Source of the DNA: Acholeplasmataceae bacterium
GTDB taxonomy: Bacteria > Bacillota_I > Bacilli_A > Acholeplasmatales > Acholeplasmataceae
DNA: 64,000 nucleotides
Reading direction: 5' to 3'
Assembly (NCBI GenBank): GCA_021108415.1
Contig: JAIOQX010000003.1
Span: forward strand, 124,001-188,000
The notes under the pieces were generated by a model, which was given only the letters and a program-made list of their open reading frames with translations, had not been told where the DNA came from and made no database searches. Positions within the stretch are counted from its first letter, which is position 1, and every line of letters starts with the position of its first letter. Made by a program: the position numbers and the translations under genes. Shown piece after piece: positions 9,299-17,931 of this stretch.

Positions 9299-12200
9299 AC
9301 TGATTAATTGGCATTTGTTTTCAAATCAAACTATCGATATTAAAGACAATGCGCTCATCTCTGGTGAAAATGGTTCTGGTAAATCAACACTTCTAGATGC
9401 GATGCAATATTTATTAGTAGGTGGTAAAAGTGGTGCAAAATTTAATATTGCCGCAACCGATGATGCTAAACGTACACTTGAAGGCTATATTAAAGGCCGT
9501 ATTGGTGCAGAAAATAAAGAGTTCTTAAGAAATGGCGATGTCATTACACATCTAGCATTAGAGTATTTTGATGAGCAAAGTAAACAATATGCAACCATGG
9601 GAGTCATCTTAGAATTACCAAAAGGTGGTAATTTAAAAGAAAGATTTTATCTTCTAGATAACATATCAATACACGATAGTTTGTTTTTAGATAAAAAATA
9701 TCCAAGAGACTATAAGTCAATGAAAGCATATCTAAAAACATTAGATATGGATTTTTCACCTTTCGATTCACAAAGAAAATATAGAGAAGCACTTGCTAGA
9801 TTCTTTGGGATGGATGCGACTAAATATGCAAAAATTCTTCCAAAAGCTTTGGCTTTTAGATCTATAGATTTACAACAATTTGTTTTTGAGTTTTTATTAG
9901 ATGATGATCCAATTGATATTCAATCATTAAAAAATAATGTAGCTCAACTTAAAAAAATTGAGCAACAAATTAAAAATGACCGTGACAAATTAACTCAATT
10001 AACACAAATTAATGAGAAGGGCGAAGATATCGAACAAAATATTCGCCAAAAAGACATTAATAATTTAATTGATCAATTAAACTGGGTAGAAAAAAGAGAA
10101 GCATTCTTAAAAGATAATGAAAACAAATTAACATCAATTAACAAACAACTAGACTATCTAAGAGATGCAAAATCACAACTAGATGAACAAATGGATGAAA
10201 ATGATTCTTCAATTTTAAATCTAGAACGAGCTAAAAATGATAATGATATTTCAAGAACACTACAATCATATCAAGACGCACTCAATAAAAAAGCTATAGA
10301 ATACGAAAAACAAAAAGAAAATGTCATAGAAGTTAAAAAAGATCTTCAACGTGAATTTATCATTATGAAAGAGTTGACAAACTTAATGCCAAATCAAAGC
10401 ATTAAACAATTTGTTACATATTACCAACAATCACAAGATCAATTAGACACAGAAGAGTTAAACAATCATTTAGGTCACCTTGAACAAGATGTAAAATCAT
10501 TAGTTCAAGCTTATACATTAGAAAAAGATAAATTAGAAAAAAATAAACAAGACTTGTCTTCAGACATTAGTCAATCAAAATCAAAATTAAATCAATTAAA
10601 AAAACATGTAAAAACATATCCATATTATGTTCAAAAACTAATCACATCTTTAAATGATGAACTTTCTAATTATTATCAAAAGGAAATTAATGTTCAACCT
10701 TTATGTGAAATGATAGAAGTGAAAGATGAAAAATGGAGAAATGCTCTTGAAGGATATCTAGGAGGACAACGATTTGATATTATTGTCGATCCTAAATATT
10801 TTAATGATGCCTTAGAGATCTATGATCGCATTAAATTTGATCAAAAGATTTATGGTGTAGGTTTAGTCAATACACAAAAAATCGCACATTATGATCAAAT
10901 CAATGAAAATACACTAGCATCTATGGTCTCAAGCGATCATAAATACGCACGATATTACGTTAACATGATGTTAAACAACATTATGTGTGTTGATGATGTC
11001 AAAGAATTAAAAAACTACCAGAGAGCAATTACGCCGACTTGTATGACTTATTCAAACTATACAGCAAGACAAATCAATCCAAGAAACTATGAAGTTCCGT
11101 TTATTGGACAAAGTGCAACAAAAATTCAAACTGAGATGGAAGAAAAAGCATTAGCATCTTTAGAAGAACAAATGCAAGCACTTTATCAGTTAACAGATAA
11201 AAATGATCAAATCTTAAAACTGTTATTACAATCAAGACATACACAACTCTTACATCAAGGACAAATTAGATACCTTGATTTAATCAAACTAACTCGAAAA
11301 GAATATACAACCATTGAAGATCAAATCCAAGCACTAGGTAAGAGCAAGACACTACAAAATATAGAAGAGCAAATTGATAAAGCAAAACTTGCTAGAAAAG
11401 AATTAAGATTTGAATCTGATGAGCTTGTAGGCAAGATTGCCACTCAAAGAGAAGAGCGTCAAAGAGTTCTTGATCGTATTGATGATGTGCAAATTAAACT
11501 TGATGAATTTGTTCAAGAACAAAAATTGCTATCGCAAAAACATCCAGAAAAACTAAGCATTGCTCATACACAGTTTTATGCATTAAAACAAAAACATAAA
11601 CAAGATCATGAAGCAATCACTAATTATCTTGCGAATTCTTCAGTATCTCTAAACTCACAAATTATTAAGGATAAAACTGAATTAACAAACATCATGAAAA
11701 ACTATAATGAAACCTATCATTTTGGTGCGGGTTCAACTTTAGATGAACTAGTTTTTTATGAGCAAGAAGCCAATAAGATTAGAAATAATAATTTAATTAA
11801 GTATGAGTTAGAAGCTACAGAATTAAGAAAGAGCTCTGAAACAGGCTTTAAGGAAGAGTTTGTTGGTAAACTTAGAGCAAGTATTGAAAATGCGCAACAA
11901 CAAATTGCAGAGCTTAATTATGCGCTTCAAGATAAACGTTTTGGTAGTGACTCTTATCAGTTAACCTATAAAGCAAGTACGGATCCTGATTACAAGATGT
12001 ATTATGATATCATCATGAGTAATCAAGCAATCAGTAAACATACTTTATTTACCGAAGGTTTAACGAAAAAGAATGAATCCGCTTTAATGGAACTATTTGA
12101 AAAAATAGCTTCAAATGATCCTGAATATGATACACTTACGTATAAATTCTTAGATTATCGTAATTATATGAGCTATGACATTGAAGTTACAAACATTAAT

Positions 12201-12551
12201 GGTAATAAATCACTGTTTTCTAAAGTATCAAAAGAAAAGAGTGGTGGGGAAACACAAGTACCATTTTATATCGTAATTGCAGCATCATTCCAACAATTAC
12301 TTACCAAAAATAGAAGAGTTGATTCAGGATGTATCGTCTTATTTGATGAAGCATTTAATAACATGGATGAATCAAGAATTGATGCGATGATGAAATTCTA
12401 TAATTCTTTAAGTATTCAATTATTTATCGCAGTACCACCACAAAGAGTATCAAACATTATTAATTATGTAAATACAAGCTTAGTTATCGTTAAAGATAAT
12501 GATTATGCTATTGTTGAAACATTTAATGATGAACGAGAAATACGTATGTAA
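9276..12551 (+). CDS. jetC: Wadjet/MksB-type SMC ATPase JetC
   Basis: 1091 residues. The Walker A motif GENGSGKST is at 30-38 in the typical start INWHLFSNQTIDI...NALISGENGSGKST. Long coiled coils follow (about 230-450 and 640-800) around a central hinge-like region, then the ABC signature region KEKSGGETQVPFY and Walker B IVLFDEAFNNMDESR near 985-1040. This is the MukB/SbcC-like architecture of JetC/MksB. The motor extrudes DNA loops; in complete Wadjet the partner nuclease JetD then cuts plasmids. No JetD/DUF2220 gene is present on either side. The start overlaps jetB, with AAGGAG 12 bases upstream. Confidence 0.88.
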   Translation: MKKLTKIKLINWHLFSNQTIDIKDNALISGENGSGKSTLLDAMQYLLVGGKSGAKFNIAATDDAKRTLEGYIKGRIGAENKEFLRNGDVITHLALEYFDEQSKQYATMGVILELPKGGNLKERFYLLDNISIHDSLFLDKKYPRDYKSMKAYLKTLDMDFSPFDSQRKYREALARFFGMDATKYAKILPKALAFRSIDLQQFVFEFLLDDDPIDIQSLKNNVAQLKKIEQQIKNDRDKLTQLTQINEKGEDIEQNIRQKDINNLIDQLNWVEKREAFLKDNENKLTSINKQLDYLRDAKSQLDEQMDENDSSILNLERAKNDNDISRTLQSYQDALNKKAIEYEKQKENVIEVKKDLQREFIIMKELTNLMPNQSIKQFVTYYQQSQDQLDTEELNNHLGHLEQDVKSLVQAYTLEKDKLEKNKQDLSSDISQSKSKLNQLKKHVKTYPYYVQKLITSLNDELSNYYQKEINVQPLCEMIEVKDEKWRNALEGYLGGQRFDIIVDPKYFNDALEIYDRIKFDQKIYGVGLVNTQKIAHYDQINENTLASMVSSDHKYARYYVNMMLNNIMCVDDVKELKNYQRAITPTCMTYSNYTARQINPRNYEVPFIGQSATKIQTEMEEKALASLEEQMQALYQLTDKNDQILKLLLQSRHTQLLHQGQIRYLDLIKLTRKEYTTIEDQIQALGKSKTLQNIEEQIDKAKLARKELRFESDELVGKIATQREERQRVLDRIDDVQIKLDEFVQEQKLLSQKHPEKLSIAHTQFYALKQKHKQDHEAITNYLANSSVSLNSQIIKDKTELTNIMKNYNETYHFGAGSTLDELVFYEQEANKIRNNNLIKYELEATELRKSSETGFKEEFVGKLRASIENAQQQIAELNYALQDKRFGSDSYQLTYKASTDPDYKMYYDIIMSNQAISKHTLFTEGLTKKNESALMELFEKIASNDPEYDTLTYKFLDYRNYMSYDIEVTNINGNKSLFSKVSKEKSGGETQVPFYIVIAASFQQLLTKNRRVDSGCIVLFDEAFNNMDESRIDAMMKFYNSLSIQLFIAVPPQRVSNIINYVNTSLVIVKDNDYAIVETFNDEREIRM

Positions 12552-12568
12552 AAAGGAGAAATAGACAT

Positions 12569-13897
12569 ATGAAACCAGTAACAAGTAAAAACATTGAACA
12601 ATTTAACAGTAATTTTGATAAAAAACCAGTACAAAAAGCATTATCAAGAGTTTTAGTGAAAAGTAATTTAGCTGATATTTTTGATGTGCAAGAACAAAGC
12701 TTAGCAAATCAATTTAAATTTTCACATGAAATAAAAACACTACCAGTTTCAAATCAAAAACAAAGTGGTAGATGTTGGATTTTTGCAGGACTTAATGTCT
12801 TAAGAGAAATCGTTGCTAAAAAATATGATTTAAAGAAATTTGAACTATCACAAAACTATACAGCTTTTTGGGATAAGTTTGAAAAGATTAACTATTTTAT
12901 AGAAAGCATGGATGATTTTCTAACATGTCATTATGATGATAGAACCTTGCAACACATCTTAAAGATGGGTATCCAAGATGGTGGACAATGGGATATGTTT
13001 GTTTCTCTAGTTGAAAAATATGGTGTTGTTCCACAAGAAGCAATGGTAGAGACAACTTCATCAAGTGGCACTCGATTTATGAATCAATTAATTAATGTTA
13101 AATTACGTAAATATGCTGCAGATGCAAGAGCTTTAGTTCAAAATAATAAAGAATCTGATATCAAAGCTTTAAAAGAAAAAACTTTAGATGAACTATATAC
13201 CTTATTAGTTACAAACTTTGGAATGCCACCTAAAACATTTGATTTTGAGTATGTATCAAATGATAAATATGCATCTATAAAAGGCTTAACGCCACAAAGT
13301 TTTTATAAAGAACAAATGGGTGACAACTTAAAAGATTATGTATCGATCATCAATGCACCAACCATTGATAAACCATTTATGAAAACTTATACAGTGGGCT
13401 ATTTAGGAAATGTTATTGATGGTAGAGAAATCAAGTATATTAATCTAGAAATGAAAGATTTAAAAGCTTTAGTGGTAAAACAATTAAAAGATAATGAAGT
13501 TGTTTGGTTTGGATCAGATGTTGCACGATTTGGTGATAGAACTAAAGGTGTATGGGATGATCAACAATTTGATTATGAATCGATGTTAGGCATGTCATTT
13601 AATATGTCAAAAGAAGATCAATTATACTATGCACAAGGTGCGATGAATCATGCAATGCTTTTAACTGCTGTTCATCTTGAAGATGAAGTATCTAAAAGAT
13701 GGAAGATTGAAAACAGTTGGGGAGATAAATCTGGACAAAAAGGATATTATTTAGCATCTGATTCTTGGTTTGATCAATTTGTCTATCAAGCAGTTATTCA
13801 TAAGAAATATTTATCAAATGAACAACTTAAAGCTTGGGAACAAGAACCAATAGTTTTAAAACCTTGGGATCCTATGGGCGCATTAGCAAATAATTAA
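12569..13897 (+). CDS. pepC: C1 family aminopeptidase (PepC / bleomycin hydrolase)
   Basis: 442 residues, full family length. The catalytic Cys69 lies in KQSGRCWIFAGLN; the His is in MNHAMLLTAVHL and the Asn in WKIENSWGD, in the expected order. The C-terminus (WDPMGALANN) matches PepC-type self-compartmentalising peptidases, where the tail reaches the active site. It is a cytoplasmic cysteine aminopeptidase that releases N-terminal residues from peptides. It starts 17 bases after jetC with its own AAAAGGAG site, so it may be cotranscribed with the Jet genes. A strong terminator follows. Confidence 0.93.
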   Translation: MKPVTSKNIEQFNSNFDKKPVQKALSRVLVKSNLADIFDVQEQSLANQFKFSHEIKTLPVSNQKQSGRCWIFAGLNVLREIVAKKYDLKKFELSQNYTAFWDKFEKINYFIESMDDFLTCHYDDRTLQHILKMGIQDGGQWDMFVSLVEKYGVVPQEAMVETTSSSGTRFMNQLINVKLRKYAADARALVQNNKESDIKALKEKTLDELYTLLVTNFGMPPKTFDFEYVSNDKYASIKGLTPQSFYKEQMGDNLKDYVSIINAPTIDKPFMKTYTVGYLGNVIDGREIKYINLEMKDLKALVVKQLKDNEVVWFGSDVARFGDRTKGVWDDQQFDYESMLGMSFNMSKEDQLYYAQGAMNHAMLLTAVHLEDEVSKRWKIENSWGDKSGQKGYYLASDSWFDQFVYQAVIHKKYLSNEQLKAWEQEPIVLKPWDPMGALANN

Positions 13898-13906
13898 ATA
13901 ATGATT

Positions 13907-13946
13907 AGATACTTAAGTTAGATAATGGCTTAAGTATCTTTTTTTA
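13907..13946 (+). terminator. Terminator after pepC
   Basis: An 11-bp perfect stem (AGATACTTAAG at 13907-13917 with CTTAAGTATCT at 13929-13939) and seven T residues. Confidence 0.88.
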
Positions 13947-13975
13947 AGCATAAATGAGTGATATAATATATCTAT

Positions 13976-14052
13976 CGGGACGTGGCGTAGCTTGGTAGCG
14001 CGCTTGGATGGGGTCCAAGAGGTCGCAAGTTCAAATCTTGTCGTCCCGACCA
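13976..14052 (+). tRNA. tRNA-Pro (UGG anticodon)
   Basis: 77 bases including an encoded CCA. The acceptor stem pairs CGGGACG with CGTCCCG, the discriminator is A, and the T-arm contains TTCAAAT. The anticodon stem CTTGG/CCAAG encloses a loop reading A-TGGGG-T, giving anticodon TGG. It lies between the pepC terminator and an acetyltransferase that begins 20 bases later. Confidence 0.95.
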
Positions 14053-14072
14053 GCTTTATAAAGGGGTAAAAT

Positions 14073-14882
14073 ATGAAAAACTTTAATGATTTAATTAATA
14101 AATTTAAATATAACTCGCTTCAATATTTTATGTCATCAATTGATGATATCATCATCAAAGATGATCAGTCTGGATATATTTGTATACATTATGATGATCA
14201 AAAAGATATCAACGAAATTAGATTTGCATTAAATGATGTAGATGACTTGATTGATGTTTTAAACTTATATAATGAAAAATTTCTTATACCTTTTGTACCA
14301 AAATCATGGATCAAAGCATTAGAAGCCCTAGGAGCAAGGCTTGAAAGTGTATTTAAAGATTATAGAAAACTAAATTTAGATGATGTTGTGATGAATGATG
14401 ATATCAAACATTTAAGCATCAATGAGATTGATCAAGCAGCATTATTAACTCAAAATGCTATTGGAGAATCTAGAGGTTTTTTTGGACAAAATGCAACATG
14501 GTTTAAAGGCTGGCTTGATGGTAGCCTAGAAGATGTCATTGACAATAAATTAACTGACCAAAGTGTTCTTGTTAAGAAAAATGAACAAGGTCAAATTATA
14601 GGTCTAATTTGTGTAGGTGTCTATCAAAGCATACAAACCACATGTTGGATTAGAGAATTAGTCGTCGATAAACGATACCAACATCAGAAAATAGGTCAAA
14701 ATTTATTAAATCAAGGTTTAGCCTATGGTAAAGCAAGAGGAGCTACGCAAGCATTCTTGCTAGTCGATGAACTCAATGAAATAGCAATACATATATATAA
14801 GAAGTTTGAATTTATACCAGATGATACTGATGGACAGATTGATATGATTATAAATCACCAAACAGACAATCATAAGCAATAA
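14073..14882 (+). CDS. GNAT family N-acetyltransferase
   Basis: 269 residues. The N-terminal half (about 1-130) is a second, divergent acetyltransferase-like or unknown domain. The C-terminal half carries the GNAT core: a strand (GLICVGVY), then the acetyl-CoA-binding stretch WIRELVVDKRYQHQKIGQ followed by a helix (LLNQGLAYGKARG) and the NEIAIHIYKKFEF end motif. Substrate unknown. A good site (AAAGGGGT) precedes the ATG 20 bases after tRNA-Pro, so it may be read from the same promoter. Confidence 0.85.
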   Translation: MKNFNDLINKFKYNSLQYFMSSIDDIIIKDDQSGYICIHYDDQKDINEIRFALNDVDDLIDVLNLYNEKFLIPFVPKSWIKALEALGARLESVFKDYRKLNLDDVVMNDDIKHLSINEIDQAALLTQNAIGESRGFFGQNATWFKGWLDGSLEDVIDNKLTDQSVLVKKNEQGQIIGLICVGVYQSIQTTCWIRELVVDKRYQHQKIGQNLLNQGLAYGKARGATQAFLLVDELNEIAIHIYKKFEFIPDDTDGQIDMIINHQTDNHKQ

Positions 14883-14946
14883 AATGGTATATTTATAGGT
14901 TTTCAAGTAAAATGTATTTATAAGAAAGATAAAAAGGAGAACATAT

Positions 14947-15468
14947 ATGAATATTTATGATTTTAAAGTAAAAAATATGAAAAATGAAGATGTATCTTTA
15001 GAAAAATATAAGGGTAAAGTTTTATTAATCGTCAATACCGCTCCAAAATGTGGGTTTGCACCTCAATATGAAGGATTAGAAAAACTTTATGAAACATATG
15101 GTGGAGAAAAGTTTGAATTACTTGATTTTCCTTCAAATCAATTTATGAATCAAGCACCAGGAACAAATGAAGAGATTAAATCATTTTGTGAATTAACTTA
15201 TGGTACAAAGTTTGAAACATTTTCTAAAGTCGATGTAAACGGTAAAGATGCAATTCCTCTTTATAAATATTTAAAAGAAAACGCACCTAAGGAATTAAAA
15301 GGCTCTGAAAAAGAAGAAGGATTCTTAAGAGGTATCATTTTTGGGAATAAGATCAAATGGAATTTTACTAAGTTTTTAGTTGATCAAGAAGGAAAAATCG
15401 TTAAAAGATTCAGTCCAGGATTTAAACCGGAAGACATCGAAAAATATATTAAAGAACTAGTAGCTTAA
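14947..15468 (+). CDS. Glutathione peroxidase family protein
   Basis: 173 residues, thioredoxin fold. The peroxidatic Cys35 lies in VNTAPKCGFAPQYEGLEKLY; family members usually have NTAS at this place, here NTAP. The FPSNQF motif and the Trp of IKWNFTKFLVD complete the Cys-Gln-Trp site. A further Cys in SFCELTYG is a possible resolving residue, so thioredoxin rather than glutathione is the likely reductant. It reduces hydroperoxides in the cytoplasm. AAAAGGAG precedes the ATG and a terminator follows, so it appears monocistronic. Confidence 0.92.
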   Translation: MNIYDFKVKNMKNEDVSLEKYKGKVLLIVNTAPKCGFAPQYEGLEKLYETYGGEKFELLDFPSNQFMNQAPGTNEEIKSFCELTYGTKFETFSKVDVNGKDAIPLYKYLKENAPKELKGSEKEEGFLRGIIFGNKIKWNFTKFLVDQEGKIVKRFSPGFKPEDIEKYIKELVA

Positions 15469-15487
15469 ACTTATTATATATATTTAT

Positions 15488-15520
15488 GAAGAACCTAAGT
15501 GTATTAAAGGTTCTTTTTTC
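15488..15520 (+). terminator. Terminator after the peroxidase gene
   Basis: AAGAACCT and AGGTTCTT arms around an 11-base loop, followed by a T-rich run. Confidence 0.8.
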
Positions 15521-15608
15521 TTTTTCATATGATAGGATTTAAAAAATTGATTTGTTTGCTTGTAAACTATAGAGTTTATTTATAGACATATGGTAAAATA
15601 ATAGTGCT

Positions 15609-15686
15609 GCATCCGTAGCTCAGTTGGATTAGAGCGTAACCCTCCGAAGGTTAAGGTCGCATGTTCAATTCATGTCGGATGCACCA
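15609..15686 (+). tRNA. tRNA-Arg (CCG anticodon)
   Basis: 78 bases including CCA. The acceptor stem GCATCCG pairs with CGGATGC, discriminator A. The anticodon stem TAACC/GGTTA encloses CTCCGAA, so the anticodon is CCG. The T-arm reads TTCAATT. It is separated from tRNA-Ser by 3 bases, so both come from one transcript. Confidence 0.94.
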
Positions 15687-15689
15687 AAT

Positions 15690-15778
15690 GGAGGAGTACT
15701 CAAGTGGCTGAAGAGGCGGGCTTGGAAAGCTCGTAGACTGTAAAAGGTGCAAGGGTTCAAATCCCTTCTCCTCCGCCA
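15690..15778 (+). tRNA. tRNA-Ser (GGA anticodon)
   Basis: 89 bases including an encoded CCA, with the long variable arm of class II tRNAs. Acceptor GGAGGAG pairs with CTCCTCC, discriminator G. The anticodon stem CGGGC/GCTCG surrounds TTGGAAA, giving GGA. Its last 23 bases are repeated in degraded form at 21789-21811, which makes this tRNA the likely integration target of the adjoining island. Confidence 0.95.
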
Positions 15779-15788
15779 TATAAGAAGC

Positions 15789-15827
15789 ATAGGTTTGATA
15801 CAATTCGAATCAAGCCTTTTTTTGCTT
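15789..15827 (+). terminator. Terminator after tRNA-Ser
   Basis: AGGTTTGAT and AATCAAGCCT arms followed by seven T residues. A related hairpin sequence follows the tRNA fragment at 21.8 kb. Confidence 0.75.
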
Positions 15828-15916
15828 TAATAAGGGCTTTTTCTCGTTTTTATTGATTAGATTTCGACATGAAAATTTACTAAAACAAGGCTAATTTGTA
15901 ACATCAATATAGATGC

Positions 15917-16026
15917 TTACACGATTTAATTTATATTTACACGATTTCAAGTAAGTTTACATGATTTGAATGATTTTTACACGATTATAAGTGAATTTAC
16001 ACTATTTTGTTGAATTTCACACGATA
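15917..16026 (+). repeat. Six-unit array of TTTACACGATT at exact 20-bp spacing
   Basis: Six copies of a TTTACACGATT-like unit recur with the AC dinucleotide of each TTAC ending at 15920, 15940, 15960, 15980, 16000 and 16020; the fourth base of each unit is therefore always 20 bases from the next. Units 1, 2 and 4 are closest to consensus and the last reads TTCACACGATA. The layout resembles multiple terminal repeats of IS21-family elements or a set of iterons. There is no transposase beside it. The array lies in the 400-base gap between tRNA-Ser and the first Fic gene; apart from the terminator and the Fic promoter repeats I see nothing else there. Confidence 0.85.
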
Positions 16027-16100
16027 ACTAGTTTAAAATCAGCGATCACAAGCAGAGTAAATCAATATTTTACCAAAACAATAATGGTGTAAATGCAATT

Positions 16101-16163
16101 ATATTCATAAAACTAAATAAAAAAACCAAATATATTCGCAAAACTAAATATATGTGCTATAAT
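16101..16163 (+). promoter_or_regulatory. Fic promoter with two direct operator-like repeats
   Basis: ATATTCATAAAACTAAATA at 16101-16119 recurs as ATATTCGCAAAACTAAATA at 16132-16150 (17 of 19 bases the same, 31 bases apart). The second copy covers the -35 zone of a promoter whose -10 is TATAAT at 16158-16163. The Fic protein made from it has an N-terminal helix-turn-helix, so autoregulation is the natural inference. Confidence 0.6.
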
Positions 16164-16184
16164 ATATATGAGAGGTGATTTCTA

Positions 16185-17117
16185 GTGTCATTAATATATA
16201 AAGGATTATTCGAAGTGTTAAGCAAGAAAAATATATCAATATCAGAAATGTCAAAAGACTTGAACATATCATCAGCAACTCAAGCTAAATTTAGAAAAGG
16301 CGAATATGTCTCACTTCAGACATTGGAGTCTATCTGTAAATACTTATCGGTTAGTATCAATGATATCGTATCATTTCTGACATTAGAAAACTCATCTATC
16401 TTATATCAAAGATTAAAAGAAGAAATGTCCCACAAAATTAAAGGAAGTATTTATCACGAAACACAAATACTACTAACTTATAATTCAAACCACATTGAAG
16501 GAAGCCAACTATCATCTGATCAGACTAGGTACATTTTTGAAACAAACACCATTGGATTAGATAAGGATAATGCAATTAATGTTGATGATATTATAGAAAC
16601 TCAAAACCATTTTAGATGTATTGACTATATGATCAAATCTGCTTTAGAGCCATTATCTGAAGCATTGATTAAAGACTTGCATAGAATATTAAAAACAGGG
16701 ACAAGTGATTCTAAACTCGATTGGTTTAATGTTGGTGAGTATAAACAAAGACCAAATACAGTAGGTGGTGTAGAAACAACCAAACCTACTAATGTTCAAA
16801 GTGAATTAATATCCTTGATCGGTAAATATGAAATTAAAAAAGAGTATTCTTTTGAAGATATCATAGAATTTCATTATCAATTTGAATGTATACACCCATT
16901 TCAAGATGGTAATGGTAGAGTTGGAAGATTAATTGCATTTAAAGAATGCTTACGTCACGGATTTGTTCCATTCACGATTGATGAAAGTATTAAACTCTTT
17001 TATTATAGAGGTTTAAAAGAGTGGAAAAGTGAAAAAGGATATCTTATGGATACTTCTCTATCTGGACAAGACAAATATAAGAAATTACTTGATATGTTCA
17101 ATATAAGTTATGAGTAA
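16185..17117 (+). CDS. Fic family protein with N-terminal XRE-like HTH
   Basis: 310 residues from a GTG start with GAGAGGTGA upstream. Residues 1-65 form an XRE-like helix-turn-helix (SISEMSKDLNISSATQAKFR). The Fic core contains the catalytic loop HPFQDGNGRVGR at 237-248. An inhibitory-helix motif SNHIEG is at 101-106, fitting the (S/T)xxxE(G/N) rule and placing it in the class with an N-terminal inhibitory helix. Fic enzymes transfer AMP or similar groups to protein hydroxyls. Two direct repeats overlap its promoter. It is the first gene inside the tRNA-Ser island and is followed 12 bases later by an acetyltransferase. Confidence 0.9.
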   Translation: MSLIYKGLFEVLSKKNISISEMSKDLNISSATQAKFRKGEYVSLQTLESICKYLSVSINDIVSFLTLENSSILYQRLKEEMSHKIKGSIYHETQILLTYNSNHIEGSQLSSDQTRYIFETNTIGLDKDNAINVDDIIETQNHFRCIDYMIKSALEPLSEALIKDLHRILKTGTSDSKLDWFNVGEYKQRPNTVGGVETTKPTNVQSELISLIGKYEIKKEYSFEDIIEFHYQFECIHPFQDGNGRVGRLIAFKECLRHGFVPFTIDESIKLFYYRGLKEWKSEKGYLMDTSLSGQDKYKKLLDMFNISYE

Positions 17118-17129
17118 TGAGGGAATAAG

Positions 17130-17744
17130 ATGACAAAGGAAGAATACTTAGTTAATCCATGTGCGAATTTATCCATTCCATATTGGAAACACCTATTATT
17201 TAAACAACCCCAAAATATAGATATATGTCATGAAAGTGACTATACTGAAGACGGTTTATATAATCATGTAGAGAAATATTTTAGGATTATACACTATTTA
17301 GAAAAGTATATAATATGCCATCAATATATCTCCAGTATTAATATTGCTCAAGACATGAAAGATTTAATTCTGCAAATTAATCATTCATACATCAATGAAA
17401 GAATTACTGTGAGTAAAGATGACATTCAGGGTTGGATAAATCATCCGACCTATGATTCTTCGCTTTGGATTAAAGTAGTTGTTGATGGTCGTATAATTGC
17501 CAGTGGTATCGCAGAATTTGATATCAATACAAAAGAAGGTGTTATTGAATGGGTGCAAGTTCTCCCTGAGTATCAACACCAAGGATATGGAAAAATGGTT
17601 GTTCAAGAGTTAGTGTATAGACTATCAAAAAAGGCTGATTTTGTGACTGTTTCAGGTAGATTAAACAATAATACAAACCCGAAAAGGTTATATGAGTCTT
17701 GTGGTTTTGAAGGATCAGATATTTGGTATGTGTGCTATAAATAA
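17130..17744 (+). CDS. GNAT family N-acetyltransferase
   Basis: 204 residues. The N-terminus MTKEEYLVNPCANLSIPYWK is shared by a group of Firmicute acetyltransferases with an extra N-terminal region. The GNAT core is in the C-terminal half: GVIEWVQVLPEYQHQGYGKM binds acetyl-CoA, followed by VQELVYRLSKKADFVTVSG and the NPKRLYESCGFEG end motif. Substrate unknown. It begins 12 bases after the Fic gene with AGGGAATA upstream, so the two are probably one transcript. No clear terminator follows; instead an IS21-like end lies downstream. Confidence 0.87.
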   Translation: MTKEEYLVNPCANLSIPYWKHLLFKQPQNIDICHESDYTEDGLYNHVEKYFRIIHYLEKYIICHQYISSINIAQDMKDLILQINHSYINERITVSKDDIQGWINHPTYDSSLWIKVVVDGRIIASGIAEFDINTKEGVIEWVQVLPEYQHQGYGKMVVQELVYRLSKKADFVTVSGRLNNNTNPKRLYESCGFEGSDIWYVCYK

Positions 17745-17794
17745 CCATTAGAGATGAAGTGTTAAATCTACTTAGGGTCACTCAAATTTCTTTA

Positions 17795-17853
17795 GCGGTG
17801 CGTAAAATCTTATCAAAGGTGTGCATTTGTATTAAAATAGGTCATTCAATCCA
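17795..17853 (-). repeat. IS21-like terminal end, degenerate copy 1
   Basis: Read on the minus strand it runs TGGATTGAATGACC, then ATTTTAATACAAATG, then units related to TTTACGCACC. Two units are seen with a 21-base step (TGCGT at 17799 and TGTGC at 17820). It aligns with the better copies at 23231-23307 and 24809-24883. No transposase accompanies it. Confidence 0.6.
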
Positions 17854-17931
17854 GTAAAGAATATATATTATAAGTTTACATTTTTAAATTTGTGTTATAT
17901 AATATATAAAAAAACAATATGGGGAGGAATT

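Noticed and set aside
15917-16026. 20-bp array as a CRISPR
   Set aside because: The conserved part is only about 11 bases with 9-base gaps, far too short for repeats and spacers, and no cas gene is present.
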